A DNA stretch of 64,000 bases from Bacteroidia bacterium. GTDB lineage: Bacteria > Bacteroidota > Bacteroidia > Flavobacteriales > Flavobacteriaceae. Numbering within the stretch: position 1 is the first letter of the stretch; the number at the start of each line of letters is the position of its first letter. The position numbers were made by a program, and so were the translations under genes. Below the pieces are notes generated by a model. That model did not search any database. It was not told the DNA's origin and saw only the letters and a program-made list of their open reading frames with translations. The stretch lies in assembly GCA_030427865.1 (NCBI GenBank), contig JAUICK010000011.1:1-64000 (forward strand), read 5' to 3'. Positions 41,529 through 50,705 of this stretch are shown piece after piece.

Positions 41529-42497
41529 ATGAGTTATTTAGAAACCACACATAATGTTTACAAAGAAGCCGCTTTAACCCCAGATGTTGGGTTGTGCTGC
41601 ACTACAAACCCTATTTGGGAATTACCAGGTCTTAAGATTCCAAGAATTATGCAAGAAATGAATTACGGTTGTGGTTCTACTGTGCATGCTCGCGATTTAA
41701 CCAACAACCCTAAAATGTTATATGTTGGTGTTGGAGGCGGAATGGAATTATTGCAATTTGCGTATTTCAACAGAAATAAAGGCGGAGTTATTGGTTTAGA
41801 TGTTGTGGATGAAATGTTAGAAGCTTCTCGTAAAAACTTTAAAATTGCTGAAGAACAAAACGATTGGTTTCAATCTGATTTTGTAGATTTAAGAAAGGGA
41901 GATGCAATGAATTTACCTGTAGAAGACAATTCTATTGATGTAGCTGCTCAAAACTGTTTGTTCAATATTTTTAAATCTGATGATTTAAAGAAAGCGATTG
42001 CAGAAATGTACCGTGTTTTAAAACCTCATGGACGTTTGGTAATGAGCGATCCCACTTGCGAGCAACCTATGAATGATGAATTACGTAATGACGAACGTTT
42101 ACGAGCATTGTGTTTAAGTGGTTCTTTATCGATTGCCAATTATGTAAAAGCCTTAACAGATGCTGGTTTTGGTACCATTGAAATTAGAGCCAGAAAACCA
42201 TACAGAATTTTAGATCCAAAGAATTATCCAACAAACGAATTGATTTATATAGAATCGATTGAAGTGGCTGCCATTAAAGATCCAATGCCTGATGATGGAC
42301 CTTGTATTTTTACCGGAAAAGCTGCCATTTATTATGGTGATAAAGATTATTTTGATGATGGATTAGGGCATACTTTATTAAAAAATCAACCTTTAGCTAT
42401 TTGTGATAAAACTGCTGAAGCCTTAGGCTCTTTAGGTAGAAATGACATATATATTTCCGAAAGCACATTTCATTATGATGGAGGTGGATGTTGTTAG
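41529..42497 (+). CDS. arsM: Arsenite S-adenosylmethyltransferase ArsM (arsenosugar type)
   Basis: 322 residues from the ATG at 41529; an upstream TTG lies in the palindrome. Methylates As(III) with SAM. SAM loop LYVGVGGGMELLQFA near 65-79, FDxAxxN-type segment SIDVAAQNCLFNIF near 130, and LKPHGRLVMSDP near 158. Cysteine pairs that could hold As(III): CC at 23-24, Cys in DPTCEQP and NCLF, and the C-terminal GGGCC. With ArsS and the peroxidase-like gene it forms the core of the arsenosugar pathway. Confidence 0.92.
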   Translation: MSYLETTHNVYKEAALTPDVGLCCTTNPIWELPGLKIPRIMQEMNYGCGSTVHARDLTNNPKMLYVGVGGGMELLQFAYFNRNKGGVIGLDVVDEMLEASRKNFKIAEEQNDWFQSDFVDLRKGDAMNLPVEDNSIDVAAQNCLFNIFKSDDLKKAIAEMYRVLKPHGRLVMSDPTCEQPMNDELRNDERLRALCLSGSLSIANYVKALTDAGFGTIEIRARKPYRILDPKNYPTNELIYIESIEVAAIKDPMPDDGPCIFTGKAAIYYGDKDYFDDGLGHTLLKNQPLAICDKTAEALGSLGRNDIYISESTFHYDGGGCC

Positions 42498-42534
42498 ATT
42501 CGTTTTTAGTTGATAGTTATTGGTTTATAGTTAT

Positions 42535-42557
42535 CATTGCTGCCTAGGCAGGAATCT
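42535..42557. repeat. Short palindromic repeat TGCCTAGGCA
   Basis: A 10-base palindrome within cattgctgcctaggcaggaa; resembles the 'attcctgc...gcaggaat' interspersed repeats of Flavobacteriia. A decayed relative is at 990-1015. Confidence 0.5.
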
Positions 42558-42571
42558 CAAATTCAAATAAA

Positions 42572-43063
42572 ATGAAAAAACTTTTGATACTTTTTTTAGT
42601 GGTTAGCGCAACAACTTTTGGGCAAAAAAAGTTAGACAAACTGTTGAATAAATGGAACAAAAGAAATGTACCCTACATGTCTGTAGAAACCTTAGCGTTA
42701 CCCAAAACTGATGCCATTTTATTAGATGCAAGAGAACAAAAAGAATTTGAAGTCAGTCATTTAAAAAATGCGATTTGTGTGGGTTATAACAAGTTTAGAC
42801 TCAAAGAAACCATTGCAAAATTACCTGAGGATAAAAATGTAAAAATTGTGGTGTATTGCTCTTTGGGAATTCGTTCTGAAACAGTTGCATATAAATTGAT
42901 ACAAGCTGGGTACACAAATGTTTTCAACTTATATGGTGGAATTTTTGAGTGGAAAAACGCCAATTTTCAAGTAGTAGACACCTTAGGAAAACCCACAGAA
43001 AAAGTCCATACTTTTAATAAAGATTGGAGCAAATGGTTGAAGAAAGGGAAGAAGGTGTATTAG
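42572..43063 (+). CDS. Exported single-domain rhodanese-like protein
   Basis: 163 residues: signal peptide (1-17, ending TTFGQ), then a rhodanese domain with ILLDAREQKEFEVSHL near 49-64 and the active loop VYCSLGIRSETVAYKL near 92-107 with catalytic Cys94. Would act in the periplasm on sulfur or arsenate transfer. Part of the ars run; some arsenic clusters include rhodanese-like enzymes, but its role here is inferred. The stop codon is inside a 7-base tandem repeat. Confidence 0.85.
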   Translation: MKKLLILFLVVSATTFGQKKLDKLLNKWNKRNVPYMSVETLALPKTDAILLDAREQKEFEVSHLKNAICVGYNKFRLKETIAKLPEDKNVKIVVYCSLGIRSETVAYKLIQAGYTNVFNLYGGIFEWKNANFQVVDTLGKPTEKVHTFNKDWSKWLKKGKKVY

Positions 43064-43094
43064 TTGTTAGTTGTTAGTTGTTAGTTGTTAGTTG
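43060..43094. repeat. (TTAGTTG)5 tandem repeat
   Basis: Five exact 7-base copies covering the rhodanese stop codon and the gap to the next gene. An inverse copy (caactaacaactaacaa) lies at 46303-46320. Confidence 0.95.
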
Positions 43095-43109
43095 AAAATT
43101 ACAAACTTT

Positions 43110-43736
43110 ATGTCATTTCAAGTGCAATCGAGAAATCTCTTATTAATTTTTACTAGAAACCCAGAATTAGGAAAAGCAAAAACACGTTTGGCAAAAACAG
43201 TTGGTGATGAAACTGCTCTAAAAATATATAAATTCTTACTCCAAAAAACACGCAACATTTCATCAAAAGTAAATGCAGACAAAGCTGTCTATTATTCTGT
43301 AGAAGTTAGAGAAAATGATATTTGGGATGCATCCATCTATCAAAAATACCAACAAAAAGGTGAAGACTTAGGCATTAGAATGCTAAATGCTTTCAAAAAC
43401 GGGTTTGATACTGACTATGAAAAAGTACTTATTATTGGTAGCGATTTATACGATTTATCTTCAAAAAATATTGAAAAAGCTTTTGAGGAATTGGATAATA
43501 ACGACGTAGTTATTGGGCCTGCCAAAGATGGTGGTTATTATCTATTAGGCATGAAAAAACTACACGCATCCGTATTCAAAAATAAAAATTGGGGAACTGA
43601 AACTGTTAGAAAAGCTACTCTACAAGATTTAATTTATCAAAAAGTGAAATTATTAGACCAGAAGAACGACATAGATGTATATGAAGATATTATCGATATT
43701 CCAGAAATTATGGAAGCGTTCATCAACTCTAAATAA
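43110..43736 (+). CDS. DUF2064 glycosyltransferase of the arsenosugar cluster
   Basis: 208 residues from the ATG at 43110; the TTG at 43092 sits in the tandem repeat. GT-A fold enzyme of the DUF2064/TIGR04282 type, with LLIFTRNPELGKAKTRLAK near 12-30 and LIIGSDLYDLSSKNI near 110, plus GPAKDGGYYLLGM near 140. Related to LgtA/MobA-like nucleotide-binding folds. In these clusters it is proposed to glycosylate the arsenic-carrying sugar. Confidence 0.85.
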   Translation: MSFQVQSRNLLLIFTRNPELGKAKTRLAKTVGDETALKIYKFLLQKTRNISSKVNADKAVYYSVEVRENDIWDASIYQKYQQKGEDLGIRMLNAFKNGFDTDYEKVLIIGSDLYDLSSKNIEKAFEELDNNDVVIGPAKDGGYYLLGMKKLHASVFKNKNWGTETVRKATLQDLIYQKVKLLDQKNDIDVYEDIIDIPEIMEAFINSK

Positions 43737-43742
43737 TTTACA

Positions 43743-44444
43743 ATGAAAACACTTTTACTTACTGCTTTTTTAAGCTTTACTTTTTTACAAATCAATGCAC
43801 AATGTTCTGAAAATGTGTCCAATTTTGGCAATAATACCTCAACTCCATCTTACAATATTTCTGGTGATGTAACTGTAACATTAAACACCAATAATACAGT
43901 TACTATCAATTTTGGTAATAATTTTAGTACAGCCTCTGGGCCAGATGTTAGGTTGTATTTGATAAACTCAGAAGGCAAATCTATTGCTGAATTAAAAACT
44001 GTGAACCCTAATGATTTAGAAAATATTTCTTTTGGGTTAATTGGTTTTTCTGGTGCTCAAAGTTACACAGAAACTATACCTAACAGTGTAGACATTACAA
44101 AATATGATACCGTTTTCTTTTATTGTCTACAATTTACTGCTTTTTGGGATGTAGGCACATTTACACCATTTTCAGGTGCTAACTGTTCGGTTTTGAGCAC
44201 AGATACTTTACCAATTAATACAATTGAATTCTATCCAAACCCTGCAAAAAACCAAATTCAAATCTCAAATACTAAGGGTCTTTCTGCTGAAATTCGTATT
44301 TTTAATGTTTTAGGAAAACAAGTTTTTCATCAATCAAAAATAACCAAAGAAACAATAGATATTTCTTCTTTTCATAAAGGAATTTATTTAGTTAAAATAG
44401 CTATTGATGGAAAATCAAAAACACAAAAATTAGTCATTGAATAA
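43743..44444 (+). CDS. Secreted DM13-domain protein with T9SS sorting domain
   Basis: 233 residues: signal peptide (1-19, ending INAQ), a DM13-like domain (about 40-140) with SGPDVRLYLI near 65 and YDTVFFYCLQFTAFWDVGTF near 117-136, where the cysteine is the conserved DM13 residue, and a T9SS type A C-terminal domain from IEFYPNPAKNQIQIS to the end. DM13 is thought to be a redox or haem-linked module. Surface-exposed or released; link to arsenic is by position only. Confidence 0.8.
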   Translation: MKTLLLTAFLSFTFLQINAQCSENVSNFGNNTSTPSYNISGDVTVTLNTNNTVTINFGNNFSTASGPDVRLYLINSEGKSIAELKTVNPNDLENISFGLIGFSGAQSYTETIPNSVDITKYDTVFFYCLQFTAFWDVGTFTPFSGANCSVLSTDTLPINTIEFYPNPAKNQIQISNTKGLSAEIRIFNVLGKQVFHQSKITKETIDISSFHKGIYLVKIAIDGKSKTQKLVIE

Positions 44445-44559
44445 AACCTCTATCTGTTATTTTAGATGGTTTTTGAGTTTACGAAAAGATTGTATCGAGA
44501 AATCTGTATTTTGAGATTTCTTCTTTCGTCTAAAATGACAAAGTTAATTAGAATCAACT
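44445..44559. other. Intergenic repeat remnant before the nucleoside phosphorylase gene
   Basis: Contains gagaaatctgtattttgagatttct, a small inverted repeat (AGAAATCT/AGATTTCT), similar to aatcgagaaatctctt at 43127-43142. Looks like a decayed interspersed repeat. Confidence 0.35.
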
Positions 44560-45378
44560 ATGAACAAACAAGATCAACTACAAGAAACCATCGATTTTTT
44601 AAAATCAAATGGCATTACTAATCCTGAAATCGGGATTGTTTTAGGAACAGGATTAGGCAAATTAGTGGATGAAATTTCGATTGAAAAAGAAATCGTTTAT
44701 GCAGAAATCCCACATTTTCCACAAGCTACTGTCGAGTTTCATTCTGGTAAATTAATTTATGGAGAATTATCCAATAAAAAAGTATTGGTAATGTCTGGTC
44801 GTTTTCATTTATACGAAGGTTATAATGCTTGGGAAGTTACTTACGGAATTAGAACTATGCATGGTTTAGGGATTCAAAACCTGCTAATTTCTAATGCTGC
44901 TGGAGCCATCAACCTTAACTATAAAAAAGGCGATTTAATGTTAATTGAAGATCACATTAATTTACAAAGTACATCTCCTTTGGCATTTCAAGAAGCTATT
45001 AATTTTGGAAATATTTTTGCAGATATGTTAGAACCTTATTCAAAAAAAATAAATGCTAAAATATCTCAAATAGCCAAAGAACAAAATATTAAATTACATA
45101 AAGGAATCTATGCCAGTGTGTTAGGTCCTCAATTAGAAACCAGAGCAGAATATAGAATGCTGCAAATTTTAGAAACAGACGCTGTAGGTATGAGCACTGT
45201 ACCTGAAGTTATTGTTGCCAAACAGCTCAACTTGCCTTGTGCTGCCATTTCGGTTTTAACAGACGAATGCAACCCTAAAAATTTACAACCTGTAAATATT
45301 GCAGAAATTATTGCCATTGCTGGTAAAGCAGAACCTAAAATGATTACACTTTTTAAAGAAGTAGTTAAAGTAATTTAA
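44560..45378 (+). CDS. punA: Purine nucleoside phosphorylase, class I
   Basis: 272 residues. Cleaves inosine/guanosine and possibly modified nucleosides with phosphate. GIVLGTGLG near 25-33, SGRFHLYEGY near 84, SNAAGAIN near 112, GPQLETRAEYRM near 188 and the base-binding residues in MSTVPEVIVA near 210 identify the trimeric class I enzyme. In this cluster it could release adenine from the dimethylarsinoyl nucleoside made by ArsS (inference; class I enzymes usually prefer 6-oxopurines). Confidence 0.92.
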   Translation: MNKQDQLQETIDFLKSNGITNPEIGIVLGTGLGKLVDEISIEKEIVYAEIPHFPQATVEFHSGKLIYGELSNKKVLVMSGRFHLYEGYNAWEVTYGIRTMHGLGIQNLLISNAAGAINLNYKKGDLMLIEDHINLQSTSPLAFQEAINFGNIFADMLEPYSKKINAKISQIAKEQNIKLHKGIYASVLGPQLETRAEYRMLQILETDAVGMSTVPEVIVAKQLNLPCAAISVLTDECNPKNLQPVNIAEIIAIAGKAEPKMITLFKEVVKVI

Positions 45379-46265
45379 TGAACAAATACATAAACCTTAT
45401 AAAAAACTCCTATTCTGATTATTGGAATTACCTAAAAAATTCTGTTTTAATGGAATTGAATTGGGAGAATTATTTCTATGGATTAATCATTATTTCTTTG
45501 GCGGTTTGGAGTTTAGAAATATTATTTCCTTGGCGTAAAAATCAATCTATAATCAGAAAAGATTTTTGGTTAGATACGTTTTATATGTTTTTTAATTTCT
45601 TTTTATTGAATCTTATAATTTTAATCGCATTATCAAATTCTGCCGCAGAAATATTTAATGATATTTTAAGAGTTGTAGGTTTATCAATTGCTAACTTTCA
45701 ACTATTTGATATTAATGAATTTCCGTTAGCAATACGTCTGTTTGTATTTTTTATTATTATAGATTTTGTGCAATGGTTTACACATACTTTATTGCATAAA
45801 TATGAGTTTCTTTGGAGCTTTCATAAAGTACATCATTCTGTAAAAGAAATGGGATTTGCTGCCCATCTACGGTATCATTGGATGGAACCAATAGTTTATA
45901 ATTCTATGAAATATATTCCACTAGCAATTATGGGCGGGTTTACGGCACAAGATGTAGCTTTAGTTCATTTCTTTAATATTGCTATTGGGCATTTGAATCA
46001 TGCAAATATTAATTGGGATTATGGTTTTTTAAAGTATATTTTAAACAACCCGAAAATGCATATTTGGCATCATGCTAAAGAATTACCAAAAGAAAGAAAA
46101 AACGGTGTAAATTTCGGAATTACATTAAGCATTTGGGATTATCTTTTTAAAACCAACTATATTCCACATTCTGGGCGTGATATAGAAATTGGTTTTAAAG
46201 GTGATGAAAATTTTCCAAAAAATTTTCTTAAACAAGAGTTGTATCCTTTTGGGAAAAAAGATTAA
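45378..46265 (+). CDS. Sterol desaturase/fatty acid hydroxylase-family membrane enzyme
   Basis: 295 residues with four or five membrane helices. Di-iron motifs HTLLHKYEFLWSFHKVHHS near 131-149, HLRYHWME near 158, HLNHANINW near 203 and IWHHAKE near 227. The start ATG overlaps the stop of the phosphorylase (TAATG), so the two are coupled. It may act on the lipid part of an arsenolipid or a general membrane lipid; no way to choose from sequence. Confidence 0.87.
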   Translation: MNKYINLIKNSYSDYWNYLKNSVLMELNWENYFYGLIIISLAVWSLEILFPWRKNQSIIRKDFWLDTFYMFFNFFLLNLIILIALSNSAAEIFNDILRVVGLSIANFQLFDINEFPLAIRLFVFFIIIDFVQWFTHTLLHKYEFLWSFHKVHHSVKEMGFAAHLRYHWMEPIVYNSMKYIPLAIMGGFTAQDVALVHFFNIAIGHLNHANINWDYGFLKYILNNPKMHIWHHAKELPKERKNGVNFGITLSIWDYLFKTNYIPHSGRDIEIGFKGDENFPKNFLKQELYPFGKKD

Positions 46266-46324
46266 TGCGCGTAAGATTCCTCAATCGTTCCTCATTTCGG
46301 AATGACAACTAACAACTAACAAAC

Positions 46325-47056
46325 CTATTTATTCCTACCTTTTTCATGAGGATATAAACTTGGCAAATCATCACTTTGAAAAAAGGCTTTCGTATCTATA
46401 TTTATTGCTGTTAGCTTACCTTTAAATGCAGCTCCTGTATCAATATTCCAAACATTAATAGCATTCATAGGTTCTGATTCCCCGTAATTTGTAGTAGGTG
46501 TATGTCCAATATAAATTTCTTTATAATGTTTTAATCTTTTAGGATATAAGACATGGTCTAAATTAATCTTTTTATCCATCACTAAAGCCATTTCCCACAA
46601 AGTTCTGTCTGTACAGAATTTATGAGGAAATGTTTCTTTCTCTACTCCATGCATAGAGGTAAAGCCTGCATGTAAAAACAATCTGTTTTTATTATCTAAA
46701 TGATACATGGACATGTTTTCAAAGAAAATAAGATGTTGCTTTTTTTCTTCTAAAGAAAAATCTTCATAGCTTTCTATAGTTTCTTTTCCTCCATGAAGAT
46801 ACCAAGATGGATTTACGTCTTTATTGTCTTTTAACCAATTTTGGCACCAAACATCGTGGTTTCCTTTGATAAAAACACAATCAAATTTTGCTGATACATC
46901 TATTAAAAACTGAATAGTTTGCGCAGCTTCACTCCAACCATCTACATAATCTCCCATAAAAATGAGCTTATCTTCTTTTTGGAGTTCTAATTGATTTAAT
47001 ACCTGTAATAAAGCTTTTAAACCTCCATGAATATCACCAATTGCAAACGCTCTCAT
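46325..47056 (-). CDS. Serine/threonine protein phosphatase-type metallophosphoesterase
   Basis: 243 residues. Calcineurin-like phosphoesterase of the PPP/ApaH-like group: GDIHGG (7-12), GDYVDGW near 35-41, GNHDVW near 71-76, HAGF near 128 and GHTPTTNYG near 189. Two-metal centre complete. May act on phosphoproteins or dinucleotide polyphosphates. Single gene, separated from the barrel gene by 55 bases. Confidence 0.88.
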   Translation of the reverse strand: MRAFAIGDIHGGLKALLQVLNQLELQKEDKLIFMGDYVDGWSEAAQTIQFLIDVSAKFDCVFIKGNHDVWCQNWLKDNKDVNPSWYLHGGKETIESYEDFSLEEKKQHLIFFENMSMYHLDNKNRLFLHAGFTSMHGVEKETFPHKFCTDRTLWEMALVMDKKINLDHVLYPKRLKHYKEIYIGHTPTTNYGESEPMNAINVWNIDTGAAFKGKLTAINIDTKAFFQSDDLPSLYPHEKGRNK

Positions 47057-47111
47057 TGAATTTGTTTTTTGGCAAAACTAAGTGTTAAATCGACAAAAGT
47101 AAAGTAGTTTC

Positions 47112-48383
47112 TTAAAAATATTGTCCAATTCCGAAAACCAATCCTCCTTTTGATCCGTTTTTTTGATGTAATACACTAAATCCGTAATCGATTCTAAACG
47201 TAGCATTGTATATTTTTTTGCTAATAAAACGCAAACCAAAACCAGAGTACAATTTTAAATTTTTGCTTTCAAAAAAATCATTGAGTTCGCCTCCAGGGTT
47301 TCTCCACGAACCAAAATCGGCAAATACATTGGTTTGAATTGCCAACCAATTTTTGTTATAAATGGTATGTCTGTATTCTGAGTTTAACACAAAACTTCCT
47401 GTACCTCTGTCTACTAAAATACCAACTCCTCTAAGGTTTACATTATTGTCTAAGGCAAAAGGTGCAAAAGGTGATTTTTCATTAGAAGACAAACCAAAAC
47501 GCAATCTGTTTGCCCAATTTCCTTTTTCACCAAATCTTTTGTAGTAAAAAAAATCGTTCCAAGCTATAAAAAAATCGTTCTGAAAATCGTTTTCTGTAAC
47601 AACATATTGGATGTATAAATTCGATTTAAATCCGTTTACATATTGGTAATAATAATTTAAATTATCATAGGTATAAACTAATTTGAACAAGAGCTTATTT
47701 AAATCTAAACTCTCTCTTGAAGCATCAAAAAAACCAGATAGGTATTGATATTTCTCTCTGAATAGATTAACTCCTATATTAATTTGATTTTTTAAGTTTA
47801 CTTGATACAACCCCAAAACTTCAAAAGAGATATTATTGTATAAATAATTTGCAGTTTTATCGGCAAAATACAGAGGCTCTTCGCTTTTCCAGTTTTGATG
47901 ATTTACAGCTAAACCCCATTGTTTAGAAAACAGATTTGGTGCTCTAAAATTAATACCGTAAGAATCAAATCCGTTATATTGATAAAATCCGCCAAAGGCG
48001 ATATTTCTTCCTAAAAAATTATAATCGTATAACCCTAATTTGTAAGAAAACACATTATTGGTGGTAGTCCAGAGGTTTAATTCTGGAATTATGGTAAAGT
48101 TTTCTTCGATATTTATAAAGACATTATAAGCGTTATCATGAGAGTGAAAAACTTGATAATAAGCATGACTAACAGCGGGCAATCTTCTTAAAAGAACAAT
48201 ATCTTTTTCTAAAGCAATAGAATCTAAAGTGTTGCCTTTTTTTGTTATTAAAAGACTTTTAATAAACGAATGTTTTGTTTTTTTTGCTCCTTGAATTTTA
48301 ACATCAGCTATTGTTTTTTCTTGAGAATAGTTAACTGATACTAAGAACATTAATAGAAAAAAAAGAATATTTTTACAATTCAT
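47112..48383 (-). CDS. Outer-membrane protein with POTRA domain and Omp85-like barrel
   Basis: 423 residues: signal peptide (1-20, ending VNYSQ), one POTRA-like domain (about 22-95; IADVKIQGAKKTKHSFIKS), then a barrel rich in alternating aromatic strands ending in Phe (GIGQYF). NLRGVGILVDRGTGSFVLN near 335 resembles the strand-loop region of the Omp85/two-partner secretion family. Shorter than BamA/TamA. Start overlaps the stop of the upstream lipoprotein gene (TAATG), suggesting the two work together at the outer membrane. Confidence 0.8.
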   Translation of the reverse strand: MNCKNILFFLLMFLVSVNYSQEKTIADVKIQGAKKTKHSFIKSLLITKKGNTLDSIALEKDIVLLRRLPAVSHAYYQVFHSHDNAYNVFINIEENFTIIPELNLWTTTNNVFSYKLGLYDYNFLGRNIAFGGFYQYNGFDSYGINFRAPNLFSKQWGLAVNHQNWKSEEPLYFADKTANYLYNNISFEVLGLYQVNLKNQINIGVNLFREKYQYLSGFFDASRESLDLNKLLFKLVYTYDNLNYYYQYVNGFKSNLYIQYVVTENDFQNDFFIAWNDFFYYKRFGEKGNWANRLRFGLSSNEKSPFAPFALDNNVNLRGVGILVDRGTGSFVLNSEYRHTIYNKNWLAIQTNVFADFGSWRNPGGELNDFFESKNLKLYSGFGLRFISKKIYNATFRIDYGFSVLHQKNGSKGGLVFGIGQYF

Positions 48384-49783
48384 TACTCAACTTCAAATGA
48401 TTTTTGAATAATTAAATTTACCCAATTATCTGAACTTAACCCAAATAAAGTAAATTTATATTCGTCTTTTAAAACCAAAATGGGTGGAGTTTCTGTGTTG
48501 ATATTTTCTAAATTAGCACTATTGTTGTATTCAAAAGTTTTCTCTGTGGTAAAGGTTCCTGATAAAAAACTGTTTGAATTGTCTGTAATTACTTGAAAGT
48601 ATTTAATGTTTTCTAGAATTGTACCATCGGTCCAAGTAAATTTTGGGTTTAAAGATTGTGGATAATCTATAGTTACATCTGTAATCCATTCTGTGGGTTT
48701 CGTTAGATTTTTAATTCTTACAGGAGCAGATTTATACAACTTATTGTCAATTACATAGGTAATAATAGCCCATCTTTCTTGAGTACTTGTGCGAGAGTAT
48801 CGTCTTAATTTTCCGTCAAAAACAGCTTCATCAGTAATATTTTTTCTTCTGTAATTATTAAAATCATTTTGGTCTACAAGAGTGTTTTCTGTTTCATAAT
48901 ATCTTAAATCTGAAGCACCAATTAAAGGGTAATAATAAAGATAAGATATTGCTGTGTTGGTAGAATTACTTGCTCCAAAAGCTATTGCTGTTTCTATTGT
49001 TTTTGTTGAATTTAAATCTAAGTACTCTTGTAAATTTCTTGGAATAAATGATTCTTGAATTATTGTATTTACCCAATTATCTGCACTTACAGCCATCATT
49101 GTAAAAACATATTCAGTATCTTCTACTAAATTTTCTGGAGTTTTAGGGGTATTTATATTTAAAACAACATTAGAGTCATTAAAATATTGGAAATATTTAT
49201 CGTACGTGTAGGTTCCAGAAATAAATCTACTTTCTTCAACTTCAGAAATTACATTAAAATAAATGGCATTATCTGTTATTCCAAAATCTGACCAAGTAAA
49301 TTTTGGCTTGGTAGTTTCAGTATATTCAATAGTAACTTGATTGGTCCAACCTGTTGGTTTTGTTTTATTTTTTAAACGAATTGGATTGGATTTATGTAAT
49401 TTACCATTAACAACATAAGTAACCAAACCCCAGTTTTCATCAGAATTAGTCCTTGAAAAACGTTGTAATTTTCCTCCAAAAACATTTTCTATTGTTAGGC
49501 TTTTTCTTCTATAATTAGAAAAGTTATTAATATCTACATTTAGGCTATCTGTTTCATAATAACGTATATCTGTTGCTCCTTCTTCTGGATAATAAAAGAT
49601 ATAGGTTAAATTAGAGTTTCCGTTCTGATTTGCTGCACAGGCAATAACTTCTCCTAAATTATTATCTGAAATTGTTTCTATGTATTCTTGCAGATTTCTG
49701 GGTACTGTTACATCATTATCTTCTGTGCAAGAAAAAAGGACAACTGAAAAAAATAAGATTATCAGAACGTTTTGAAATTTCAT
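48383..49783 (-). CDS. Internally duplicated lipoprotein
   Basis: 466 residues. Lipobox LFSC with Cys19. The mature part is two tandem copies of about 220 residues: the first from VPRNLQEY (27), the second from IPRNLQEY (247), both with YYETxxxxVDxNxFxNYRRK, LxRxSRTxxxExWxxxTYV, PxFTW and SxDNWVNxIIQ. The exact 220-residue offset shows a clear duplication. Fold looks all-beta. No family recognised. Coupled to the POTRA/barrel gene. Confidence 0.8.
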   Translation of the reverse strand: MKFQNVLIILFFSVVLFSCTEDNDVTVPRNLQEYIETISDNNLGEVIACAANQNGNSNLTYIFYYPEEGATDIRYYETDSLNVDINNFSNYRRKSLTIENVFGGKLQRFSRTNSDENWGLVTYVVNGKLHKSNPIRLKNKTKPTGWTNQVTIEYTETTKPKFTWSDFGITDNAIYFNVISEVEESRFISGTYTYDKYFQYFNDSNVVLNINTPKTPENLVEDTEYVFTMMAVSADNWVNTIIQESFIPRNLQEYLDLNSTKTIETAIAFGASNSTNTAISYLYYYPLIGASDLRYYETENTLVDQNDFNNYRRKNITDEAVFDGKLRRYSRTSTQERWAIITYVIDNKLYKSAPVRIKNLTKPTEWITDVTIDYPQSLNPKFTWTDGTILENIKYFQVITDNSNSFLSGTFTTEKTFEYNNSANLENINTETPPILVLKDEYKFTLFGLSSDNWVNLIIQKSFEVE

Positions 49784-49791
49784 TTATATGT

Positions 49792-50625
49792 TTATATTTT
49801 AATAGTAATTATTGGCAATGTAGAATGATTTGTAATATCTTCTGCTATACTTCCTGCAAAAATATGCGACAACCCTTTTCTACCATGTGTAATTACAGAA
49901 ATTAAATCTGCACCAACTGCATTAGAAAAATTTAAAATTCCTTTTTCTATAGATCTATCGCAAATATAATTTACATTTATTAATCTGTCTCTATTGCCTT
50001 CTGCTTTCATTAAGAAATTATTGGCCATCGTTTCCATTTCTGATGTAGTTTTAAAATCTTCATTAGGTAAATTCACATACAAAATATGTTTTTTAGCTTT
50101 TAAAAAGTCTAATGTTTTTAATAATTTTTTAAATGCTGGAATACTTTCTTCAGAGAAATCTGAAGCAATTACAATATCTGAAAAATCGGTGTTTAACATT
50201 TCATTTTTAATAACCAAAACTGGTAATTCTGAGTATCTAACTACCTTTTCTGTGTTAGAGCCTACAAAAAACTCTTTTAATCCGCTTGCTCCATGTGATC
50301 CCATAATAATTATATCTGCTTCTACTTCTTTTGCAATAGCATTTACTTCGCTAAAAACTTTGTAGTGCTTAATTACGGGTACAACTTTAACAGCTTCTAA
50401 ATATTTTTTCTTTAAAAAGTTTTTAAATTTTTTCTCTGCTAATTTTAAAAAGAATATTGCTTTTTCTTGTTGATAAATTTCGCTTTCTGTTAATGTTACT
50501 TCTTGTATATCTAACATATGCAGAGCATAAATTGTTGCGTTATAATTTTTAGCTAAAGATGCAGCAGCTTTTAAAGCGTATTCAGAATGTTTGGAAAAAT
50601 CTACTGGAACAATAATTTTTTTCAT
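49792..50625 (-). CDS. Universal stress protein, two UspA domains
   Basis: 277 residues. Domain 1 (1-145) begins IIVPVDFSKHSEYALKAA and has the ATP-type loop GSHGASGLKEFFVGSNTE near 112; domain 2 (150-277) has IASDFSEESIPAF and THGRKGLSHIFAGSIAE near 250. The GxxGxxG(S/T) spacing suggests ATP binding. Eight bases upstream of the duplicated lipoprotein gene. Confidence 0.9.
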   Translation of the reverse strand: MKKIIVPVDFSKHSEYALKAAASLAKNYNATIYALHMLDIQEVTLTESEIYQQEKAIFFLKLAEKKFKNFLKKKYLEAVKVVPVIKHYKVFSEVNAIAKEVEADIIIMGSHGASGLKEFFVGSNTEKVVRYSELPVLVIKNEMLNTDFSDIVIASDFSEESIPAFKKLLKTLDFLKAKKHILYVNLPNEDFKTTSEMETMANNFLMKAEGNRDRLINVNYICDRSIEKGILNFSNAVGADLISVITHGRKGLSHIFAGSIAEDITNHSTLPIITIKI

Positions 50626-50705
50626 GATTTACTATTTTTAATATTACAATAACAAATTTAACTTGCTGATTTGTATTTTTTTAGGACTTTTGTCATGTTT
50701 TAAGT

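Noticed and set aside
43060..43094. Tandem 7-mers as CRISPR or origin iterons
   Set aside because: No spacers, no replication gene near, and similar short words are scattered in intergenic DNA.
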